DNA of 27,146 bases from NCBI GenBank assembly GCA_016191985.1, contig JACPVB010000167.1, forward strand, positions 1 through 27,146, given 5' to 3'. How positions within the stretch are numbered: position 1 is the first letter of the stretch; the number at the start of each line of letters is the position of its first letter. The position numbers were made by a program, and so were the translations under genes. Of the stretch, positions 22,021 through 27,146 are shown one piece after another. Source of the stretch: Chloroflexota bacterium (GTDB lineage Bacteria; Chloroflexota; Anaerolineae; Anaerolineales; Villigracilaceae). The notes below the pieces were generated by a model. That model was not told the origin of the DNA. It did no database searches and saw nothing but the letters and a program-made list of their open reading frames with translations.

Positions 22021-22055
22021 TAAAACAGCGCGGATCAAAATCTCCCGCTGTTTTT
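22021..22055. terminator. Terminator between convergent genes
   Basis: AAACAGCGCGG (22023-22033), loop, then CCCGCTG and TTTTT (22044-22055). It can serve the UMF1 gene from the left; the convergent gene stops at 22058, so it may serve both directions. Confidence 0.7.
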
Positions 22056-22057
22056 GT

Positions 22058-23152
22058 TTAACTGTGCTTCTTCTTTTTTAAAAATAACGGCGGGATTTTG
22101 AACTTCGGCGCACGGTCACTGGACCAGGGCGCCTGCGGAGCCATGACCAATGCGCACAACACGAGCAGAACACGGTCATAATTAACGCGCCAGCCTGCAA
22201 AATCCATCCATGCCTTTTCACGGTCTGCTTTGATTGGAAGCCCTGCCTCTTCCAGTTTACGGATGACCTCATCATATTCTGCACGAGTGACGCTGATCGG
22301 TGTCGTTGGATAATGCGGGTCGCGCGGGTATGAAACATCAAAATAGTCGGCAATGCGCCGCAAGGCCAGAAACCCCGCGCGGATGCAGAGCGCGGCGGAC
22401 ATTTCATTGGGAATATCGATGGACGACAACGTGATCGCGGCAGTATCCAAGACCGCACCCGCCGAGGTGACCCATGAATTCTCCGCGCGAGGCGAACGGA
22501 AAAAATTCAAGGCAGGCAGGGTCGTGTGGCTCTCTTCAACGTCGGCGAACCAAGCCTCCCAGGTTTTCCACATTTCAGCAAGTTTGTCCAGGCCATGAAT
22601 GCGATGAAAACGCGAAAGCATGTCAAAGGGATTGGGCGGGTTTCCAGCGCGGATCTCCAGCATGTTGACAGCCTGCTCGCGGCGGGAAAATGCGGAATAC
22701 ATCGTGGGCAGATATGCGATCAAAAGGCCAACCATGATCAATCCCAACAAGGCTTCGGAAAACGCCAGAATGGTGACAAGGTATCCCTCGGAGGCGGTAA
22801 AGCCAAGCGTCAACAGCGATGAGCCGCTTAGTCGAAGGTCGTAGAAATAATCACCTGCTTGCAATGCCCAATACATGAACGAATACCCAATCGAAATAAG
22901 CACATACCATGCGGGGACAAGCAGTATCAGGGCGATGGGCGCATAATAAGCCATGATCGCATCCCGCCGTTCGTAGGTATGGGCAAAGCGCATGACGAAC
23001 TCGAACAAGCGCCGCAACAGGCCAAAGACAAGCCGGTTTAGCCGGCTGCGAGCGCTGCGCGGTAAAACAAACGTTGAAATTGCCGAAAAGATGGTGGCAA
23101 CGACAAACGACAAGCCGATGAGAAATACAAATAAACGAAAGAGAAAGTCCAT
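22058..23152 (-). CDS. Membrane protein with K+-channel-like pore (degenerate filter)
   Basis: 364 aa from ATG 23150-23152; a TTG five codons upstream is the longest-frame start but has no SD. Three or four TM helices lie in the first ~165 residues: ~5-25, ~70-92, then ~125-150. Between them DLRLSGSSLLTLGFTASEG resembles an ion-channel pore loop, but the filter Thr-x-Gly-Tyr/Phe-Gly reads TLGF followed by T. After the last TM, a long soluble part (MLEIRAGNPPNPFDMLSRFH, ~200 residues) of unknown fold follows, with a DYFDVSYPRDPHYPTTPIS segment. The known Pfam ion-channel family (PF07885) is the best match by eye, but conduction is uncertain. Stop and terminator are shared with UMF1. Confidence 0.65.
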   Translation of the reverse strand: MDFLFRLFVFLIGLSFVVATIFSAISTFVLPRSARSRLNRLVFGLLRRLFEFVMRFAHTYERRDAIMAYYAPIALILLVPAWYVLISIGYSFMYWALQAGDYFYDLRLSGSSLLTLGFTASEGYLVTILAFSEALLGLIMVGLLIAYLPTMYSAFSRREQAVNMLEIRAGNPPNPFDMLSRFHRIHGLDKLAEMWKTWEAWFADVEESHTTLPALNFFRSPRAENSWVTSAGAVLDTAAITLSSIDIPNEMSAALCIRAGFLALRRIADYFDVSYPRDPHYPTTPISVTRAEYDEVIRKLEEAGLPIKADREKAWMDFAGWRVNYDRVLLVLCALVMAPQAPWSSDRAPKFKIPPLFLKKKKHS

Positions 23153-23297
23153 GGTTTGGTTACCCAACTGAAACGAGGATTTTTAAATTGAATGGCCGAG
23201 ATGGCGCATTATACGACATGCCTGACTTATTCCAAACATTTTTATGAAAAAATCCATCAACAAGAATTGACTTCCAGAATAACAATTTTCCAAAGGC

Positions 23298-23332
23298 GTC
23301 AGGCTAAATACCCTACGGGCACATAGCCTGAC
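23298..23332. repeat. GTCAGGCTA/TAGCCTGAC palindrome
   Basis: Nine-base perfect arms (23298-23306, 23324-23332) with ctacg on the inner and outer sides, as in the other palindromes. It lies between two genes on the minus strand, 23153-23391 otherwise without a gene. Confidence 0.65.
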
Positions 23333-23355
23333 CTACGATTGGCTTCCAATAAAAG

Positions 23356-23383
23356 AACAGCCTGCCGTTTCGGGCAGGCTGTT
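23356..23383 (-). terminator. Terminator of the thioredoxin-like gene
   Basis: AACAGCCTGCC (23356-23366) pairs with GGCAGGCTGTT (23373-23383), an 11-bp perfect stem with a six-base loop. On the minus strand CTTTTATT follows. Eight bases after the stop of the gene. Confidence 0.85.
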
Positions 23384-23391
23384 TCAAGTTA

Positions 23392-23925
23392 TTACAAATT
23401 TGAGTCAAACAAACTTCTGAATTCTTCTTCCGAGATAAAACCGATCAGCTTCTTGATCAAATTTCCGCTGGCATCCAGAAAATAAAACTCAGGCTGGTAG
23501 TAAAAGCCGAGTTCCTTTTGGAATATATCCGTGCGGGGGTCGTCAGCGTCAAGATAGGTGAATTTGACTTTGCCAAAATACTCCGCTTCAAGCCCATGAA
23601 CCATGGGCGCCATCGAGCGGCAGGTTCCTCAGGTGAAGCGGAAGAATTCCACCAACTGCGGTTGACCCGCAGCCAGGTTGACGGTGGTTGGGTCGGTGGC
23701 TTCGAGGTTGGGTCCACGAGAGGTAGCGATGGCTTGCGCAGCGGGAGGGACGGGCGTCGCTTCAGACTCAGGGGCGGCTGTCACTGCTTCAGTGGCAGTG
23801 GATTCGGCTGGCGGGGCGAGGAAGGCCGTCGCCGGGGCGGTTTCGGTGGGGGCAGCCGGAGCGCAGGAAACTGCCAATAGTAGCGCAATCAGGCTCACGG
23901 TCCAGAAAAAGAGGCGGGGGTTCAT
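23392..23925 (-). CDS. Thioredoxin-fold lipoprotein, predicted selenoprotein (UGTC active site)
   Basis: Read through the TGA at 23629-23631 the frame gives 177 aa from ATG 23923-23925 (AGGAGA six bases upstream). Signal peptide MNPRLFFWTVSLIALLLAVS ends in a lipobox VSC, then a ~55-residue Ala/Pro/Thr linker. The thioredoxin-like domain follows: LVEFFRFT-[TGA]-GTCRSMAPMVHGLEAEY, then KVKFTYLDADDPRT and a tail YQPEFYFLDASGNLIKKLIG. The TGA is residue 99, exactly where the first Cys of CxxC lies; the second Cys (102) is kept, and no other stop breaks the frame on either side. A stem-loop follows the TGA (see 23583). The protein would be tethered outside the membrane as a thiol/selenol oxidoreductase. 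Alternatives: a Cys-to-stop mutation or a sequence error. Confidence 0.75.
23583..23620 (-). promoter_or_regulatory. Candidate bacterial SECIS stem-loop
   Basis: In the mRNA, counting after the UGA: lower stem CCGCU (9-13) with AGCGG (42-46), internal loops CGAUGGC and UUGA, upper stem GCCCAU (21-26) with AUGGGC (32-37), apical loop GGUUC (27-31). The apical loop begins 27 nt after UGA and starts with G. Known bacterial SECIS consensus asks for a short apical loop with G at its start at roughly this distance. Confidence 0.55.
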
Positions 23926-23947
23926 CAAATTTCTCCTGTTCATATTG

Positions 23948-23953
23948 ATTATA
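23948..23953 (-). promoter_or_regulatory. -10 box for the thioredoxin-like gene
   Basis: TATAAT on the minus strand, 22 bases before the ATG. No convincing -35 at 16-18 bp. Confidence 0.4.
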
Positions 23954-24037
23954 TGATAGCTCTCTTCCGCTTCGTCTTACACAATCTCATGGAATTCTTA
24001 GGCGAAATACCATCACTTCCAAAAACAACGCTTTTCT

Positions 24038-24066
24038 TTGACGGGCGTGAAATCCTACGCTATACT
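24038..24066 (+). promoter_or_regulatory. Promoter of the P5C dehydrogenase gene
   Basis: -35 TTGACG (24038-24043), 17-bp spacer, -10 TATACT (24061-24066). 109 bp before the ATG at 24175, so the leader includes the word repeat at 24074. Confidence 0.8.
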
Positions 24067-24073
24067 CAGTTTA

Positions 24074-24150
24074 GTTAGGTAGTTAATTAGTTTAATAGTC
24101 AAGTGGTTTTCGGTTTACGCCTAACTACCCAACTACAAAAATACCCAACT
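24074..24150. repeat. GGTAGTTA/TAACTACC word tract in the leader
   Basis: GGTAGTTA (24078-24085) pairs with TAACTACC (24122-24129); further words aattag, tttaatag, cccaacta surround. The same vocabulary as 19045-19088. It is transcribed ahead of the dehydrogenase gene. Confidence 0.55.
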
Positions 24151-24174
24151 ATTCACCGCTATGGAGGCACTGCT

Positions 24175-25749
24175 ATGGCAGATTTCAAACTCACCTACGC
24201 AACCATGTTCAACCCGCCTGAAGAATTACACACCGGTTTCGACAAGGCTGTGGAAAAACTCAAAAGCAGCATGGGGCAGGAATACGGAATGCTCATCAAC
24301 GGCAAGGAAGTGAAAGCCGATGAGAAATTCGACGATCACTCTCCTGTCAACACCGATTGGGTGCTGGCGAAAATGCAGAAAGGCAACGCCTCGCACGGCC
24401 AGCAGGCCCTGGCAGCGGCACGCGCGGCATTCCCGGCCTGGAGCCACACCCCCTGGCAAAAGCGCGTGGAATTGCTTCGCAAGGCCGCTTCATTAATTGA
24501 AGAACGTATCTTTGAATTAGGCGCGGCAATGGCGTTGGAGGTCGGCAAAAATCGCATGGAGTCATTGGGCGACGTGCAGGAGACAGCCGACCTTATTTAT
24601 TATTCCTGCTATCAAATGGAGAAGAACGACGGCTATGTCGTTGAAATGGGCAAGGACCCGCTCGTCGGTTATGAAGCGCGCAATGTTTCGGTGCTTCGTC
24701 CGTATGGCGTGTGGCTGGTCGTTTCTCCGTTCAACTTCCCATTTGCGTTGACGGGCGGACCTTCGGGTGCGGCGCTCGCGGCAGGCAATACGCTCGTCAT
24801 CAAACCCGCCACCGATACGGCCTGGATCGTCCGCCTGCTGGTGGACTGCTTCCGCGATGCAGGCCTTCCCGACGGCGTGGTGAACTTCGTCACCGGTCCT
24901 GGCTCTACAGTTGGTCAGGCGCTTGTGGACAGCCCCGAAGTGGACGGCGTAACCTTCACCGGTTCCTTCGATGTGGGTATGAAAATGTTCCAGGATTTCG
25001 GCAAACGCAATTACGTGCGTCCGATCATTTTGGAACTCGGCGGAAAGAATCCTGTTGTTGTTTCAAAGAATGCGGATTTGGAACGCGCCACCATCGGGAT
25101 CATCCGCTCGGCCTTTGGGCTGCAGGGACAAAAATGCTCCGCCGCTTCACGCGTGATCGTAGAGGATTCTGTCTACGACGACCTGACAGCACGCTTGAAG
25201 GATGCCGCCGAGAAACTTATCCTGGGCGATCCCACGGAGCGCAACACATACAATGGTCCGGTCGTCAACAAATCATCCTATAATGATTTCAAGAATTTCT
25301 GCGAAGAGATCAACCAGGGCGGCGGAAAATTCCTGGTTGGCGGCAACGTGAAAACTGGCGGCATGTACGACAAGGGCTATTTCTGCGAAAACACTTTCGT
25401 CACCGATTTGCCCTTCGAGCATCGCTTGTGGAAGCATGAGATGTTCCTGCCCATTACCACAATCGGTAAGGTGAAAAGTCTCGATGACGCCATGAAGATC
25501 GCCAACGACGTAAACTACGGTCTCACCGCCGGTTTCTACGGCTCGGCAGAAGAGACCGAATGGTTCTTCGACAAGATCGAAGCGGGCGTGACGTACGCCA
25601 ACCGTCCGCAAGGCGCAACCACCGGTGCATGGCCCGGCTTCCAGCCGTTTGGTGGATGGAAAGGTTCAGGCTCCAGCGGCAAGAACGCCGGCGGTCACTA
25701 CTATCTGCCGCTTTACATGCACGAGCAGATACGGACGTTGATTAAGTAG
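24175..25749 (+). CDS. L-glutamate gamma-semialdehyde (1-pyrroline-5-carboxylate) dehydrogenase
   Basis: 524 aa from ATG 24175, with GGAGG seven bases upstream; the frame extends further upstream but the SD decides. It oxidises glutamate semialdehyde (from proline or arginine) to glutamate with NAD+. Catalytic Glu287 (IILELGGKNP) and nucleophile Cys321 (GLQGQKCSAASRVIV) are visible, with the cofactor motif SPFNFPFALTGGPSGAALAAGN (broken) and ending FGGWKGSGSSGKNAGGHYYL. The long N-terminal arm and ~520-aa length are those of the RocA/PruA-C type. No proline dehydrogenase gene is near. Alternative: another aldehyde dehydrogenase substrate, but the FNFPFALTGG and KNAGGHYYL patterns favour P5C dehydrogenase. 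Confidence 0.9.
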   Translation: MADFKLTYATMFNPPEELHTGFDKAVEKLKSSMGQEYGMLINGKEVKADEKFDDHSPVNTDWVLAKMQKGNASHGQQALAAARAAFPAWSHTPWQKRVELLRKAASLIEERIFELGAAMALEVGKNRMESLGDVQETADLIYYSCYQMEKNDGYVVEMGKDPLVGYEARNVSVLRPYGVWLVVSPFNFPFALTGGPSGAALAAGNTLVIKPATDTAWIVRLLVDCFRDAGLPDGVVNFVTGPGSTVGQALVDSPEVDGVTFTGSFDVGMKMFQDFGKRNYVRPIILELGGKNPVVVSKNADLERATIGIIRSAFGLQGQKCSAASRVIVEDSVYDDLTARLKDAAEKLILGDPTERNTYNGPVVNKSSYNDFKNFCEEINQGGGKFLVGGNVKTGGMYDKGYFCENTFVTDLPFEHRLWKHEMFLPITTIGKVKSLDDAMKIANDVNYGLTAGFYGSAEETEWFFDKIEAGVTYANRPQGATTGAWPGFQPFGGWKGSGSSGKNAGGHYYLPLYMHEQIRTLIK

Positions 25750-25772
25750 TGGTTCGGTACACAGGCACACAA

Positions 25773-25812
25773 GTAAACAGGTAAACGGGTCTCCACTTGT
25801 TTACCTGTTTAC
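25773..25812. repeat. Perfect 14-bp hairpin of gtaaac words
   Basis: GTAAACAGGTAAAC (25773-25786) and GTTTACCTGTTTAC (25799-25812), loop 12 bases; outer arms cacacaag and cttgtgtg (near 25767 and 25821) extend it imperfectly. May work as a weak terminator; no T run follows directly. Confidence 0.75.
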
Positions 25813-25847
25813 TTTGTCTACTTGTGTGCTTGTCTATCTTCAACAGG

Positions 25848-25853
25848 TAAAAT
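25848..25853 (+). promoter_or_regulatory. -10 box of a leaderless transcript
   Basis: TAAAAT ends six bases before ATG 25860; no SD. A TTGTGT at 25822-25827 is at 20-bp spacing. Confidence 0.4.
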
Positions 25854-25859
25854 AAAGCC

Positions 25860-26129
25860 ATGGAAGATAATGGAGATCCCTTTATCGTTCGCGTGGGAAC
25901 ATTTTTTATGGTGATGGGGTTGGGCGCCTTTGTCCTCTTTGTCACTTCCGATATCGCCGACAAGGCCGACTTTGATTATCTGTTTATTGCAATGGTGCTG
26001 ATCTTCATCGGCTGGAGCTTCCGCCGTAAAAAAGCGCCGCCCCCGTCCGCCGGGCGGTTTGAATACCTGAGAAAAATGCGCGAGAACGCAAAAAATAAAA
26101 AAGCAGGAAAACCCAAAGAAAAAAAATAA
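25860..26129 (+). CDS. Small two-TM membrane protein, unknown function
   Basis: 89 aa. Hydrophobic segments at ~10-29 (VGTFFMVMGLGAFVLFV) and ~39-53 (YLFIAMVLIFIGWSF), followed by a very basic tail (FRRKKAPPPSAGRFEYLRKM, KNKKAGKPKEKK). No family recognised. The start has no SD and lies six bases after a -10-like box. Its stop is one base before the ATG of the CoA-transferase gene, so the two are probably one transcript. Confidence 0.7.
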   Translation: MEDNGDPFIVRVGTFFMVMGLGAFVLFVTSDIADKADFDYLFIAMVLIFIGWSFRRKKAPPPSAGRFEYLRKMRENAKNKKAGKPKEKK

Positions 26130-26130
26130 T

Positions 26131-27033
26131 ATGTCCAAACTCATTTCACTCAAAAAGGCAATCTCTGAACTCGTAAGCGATGGGGATATTGTTTACGCGG
26201 CGGGCTTCACGCATCTGATCCCGTTTGCCGCGGGGCATGAGATCATCCGTCAGGGCATCAAAAACCTCACGCTGGCACGCGCCACGCCGGACCTGATTTA
26301 CGACCAAATGGTAGCGGCGGGATGCGCGAAAAAGGTCATCTTTTCATACATGGGCAATCCCGGCGTTGGGTCGCTGCGGATTGTCCGCTCGGCGCTTGAA
26401 AAAGGCGAATTGGAATGGGAGGAATATTCGCATTTCGGTATGATCACCCGCTTGCAGGCGGGAGCATCTGGTCTGCCATTTCTGCCCATGAACCAAACAG
26501 GCGCAACGGACTTGGAAAAATCCAACCCACAGATCAAACACATCCCCGACCCATACGGCGGCAAGGATGTGATCGTTGTGCCCGCATTAAATCCCGACGT
26601 TGCCATTGTCCATGTACAACGGGCGGATAAGAATGGCAACGCTCATTTGTGGGGCATCATCGGCGAGCAAAAGGAAGCCGCCTTTGCCGCGAAAAAAGTC
26701 ATCCTCACGGCGGAAGAAATCGTGGACGAATCAGTCATCCGATCCGACCCGAACCGCACGATGATCCCTGGTATTGTCGTCAGTGCGGTGTGCCACGTCC
26801 CGTTTGCGAGTCATCCATCCTATTCGCAGGGATATTACGACCGCGACAATGAGTTCTACCTCGCGTGGGATAAGATTAGCGAGTCGTCCGAAAGCGTAAA
26901 GAAATATCTCAATGAGTGGGTCTATGGCGTGAAAGACCGCAATGCCTATTGGAAGAAACTCGGCGAGAAAACCCAAAAGCGCTTGAAGGTGAAGGCGCGG
27001 TATAGCGAGAAGATTAATTACGGAAGCTACTAA
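26131..27033 (+). CDS. CoA-transferase subunit A (GctA/IpdA-like)
   Basis: 300 aa. The family moves CoA from an acyl-CoA to an acid, or acts as a hydrolase (IpdAB). Marks: SLKKAISELVSDGDIVYAAG at the start, GLPFLPM (ASGLPFLPMNQTGATDLEK), DVIVVPALNPDVAIVHVQRA, then DKNGNAHLWG, the GctA-type helix AKKVILTAEEIVDESVIRSD, and a C-terminal NEWVYGVKDRNAYWKKLGE. The overall likeness to glutaconate CoA-transferase subunit A is good. The catalytic Glu of these enzymes lies in subunit B; no B gene follows directly, since an alpha/beta hydrolase begins 43 bp later. The gene starts one base after the preceding stop. Confidence 0.85.
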   Translation: MSKLISLKKAISELVSDGDIVYAAGFTHLIPFAAGHEIIRQGIKNLTLARATPDLIYDQMVAAGCAKKVIFSYMGNPGVGSLRIVRSALEKGELEWEEYSHFGMITRLQAGASGLPFLPMNQTGATDLEKSNPQIKHIPDPYGGKDVIVVPALNPDVAIVHVQRADKNGNAHLWGIIGEQKEAAFAAKKVILTAEEIVDESVIRSDPNRTMIPGIVVSAVCHVPFASHPSYSQGYYDRDNEFYLAWDKISESSESVKKYLNEWVYGVKDRNAYWKKLGEKTQKRLKVKARYSEKINYGSY

Positions 27034-27075
27034 TCCGCTTGAAAATGATTAGTGAAGATTAGCGTAGATTAGTGG
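27034..27075. repeat. GATTAG-word tract before the last gene
   Basis: Words gattagtg, gattagcg, gattagtg occur three times in 42 bases (starting near 27048), in the only gap between the CoA-transferase and the hydrolase. Same class of short-word tracts as at 10180 and 12091. Confidence 0.5.
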
Positions 27076-27146
27076 ATGAAAACTATTCCTTATTTTGATT
27101 ATGGCGGTGATGGGGCGCCGCTTCACTTCCTTCACGCCAACGGCTA
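27076..27146 (+). CDS. Alpha/beta hydrolase, N-terminal fragment (3' end outside window)
   Basis: Only 23 complete codons from ATG 27076: MKTIPYFDYGGDGAPLHFLH, then ANG. The PLHFLHANG stretch is the first strand and oxyanion-hole His-x-x-G-like motif of many alpha/beta hydrolases (HANG before Y/F-P). No SD is visible upstream. Substrate unknown. Confidence 0.6.
   Translation, partial: MKTIPYFDYGGDGAPLHFLHANG

Noticed and set aside
23392..23613. Separate 73-aa gene starting at ATG 23613
   Set aside because: It would begin after the active site, without SD, in the middle of a thioredoxin domain; continuous reading through the TGA explains both halves.
5330..27075. Intergenic repeats as CRISPR arrays
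   Set aside because: No regularly spaced identical repeats with unique spacers; the units are palindromes or word tracts of varying size.

Overview
The window reads as chromosomal DNA of a Chloroflexota bacterium, most likely class Anaerolineae. This is inferred from the gene families and style: a tungsten-type aldehyde ferredoxin oxidoreductase, roadblock/LC7 and V4R signalling proteins, a free-standing VKOR protein, several start codons placed 6-7 nt after a -10 box, and many intergenic palindromes. No rRNA, tRNA or CRISPR array was seen. Gene density is high and most genes are full length; only the first (response regulator) and the last (alpha/beta hydrolase) are cut by the window edges.

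Layout. 1-5231 (minus) is one apparent operon transcribed leftward: YHS metal protein, MFS/NTT-like transporter, GNAT-like protein, HAMP sensor without an output domain, roadblock/LC7 protein, V4R sensor, and a response regulator with a degenerate GGDEF domain. Its promoter carries an inverted repeat that could be an operator. 5463-7754 (minus) holds a MoaD/ThiS-like sulfur carrier and an aldehyde:ferredoxin oxidoreductase. They diverge from a PaaI-type thioesterase and an Asp/Glu racemase through two promoters that share one -35 palindrome. 8968-10149 has two paralogous lipoproteins separated by a MITE-like element. 10492-16444 holds a YbaK deacylase (minus), a small membrane protein, a cNMP-binding-domain protein, a bifunctional Rel (p)ppGpp enzyme, MoeA, VKOR and a Cys-rich acidic protein.

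16600-19035 is an AT-rich accessory island. Two approximately 225-bp repeats, about 95% identical over their first 147 bp, start with integron-attC-like RYYYAAC cores, and one ends with the matching GTTGGGC. The island carries a DUF6585-like gene split by an in-frame TAA and a small membrane protein of unknown function. It looks like an integron-type cassette cluster without an integrase.

19076-27146 returns to ordinary genes: ffh (minus), a UMF1/Atg22-like transporter, a membrane protein with a K+-channel-like pore (minus), a thioredoxin-fold lipoprotein (minus), a P5C/glutamate-semialdehyde dehydrogenase, a small membrane protein, a CoA-transferase A subunit and the start of an alpha/beta hydrolase.

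The strongest single discovery candidate is the thioredoxin-like lipoprotein at 23392-23925. It is read through an in-frame TGA lying exactly where the first cysteine of the CxxC active site should be, and a two-tier stem-loop sits at SECIS distance. This predicts a selenoprotein with a UGTC active site. Other notable points are the attC-like repeats, the shared-35 divergent promoter, the output-less signalling operon, and an intergenic repeat family that appears inserted in frame in moeA.
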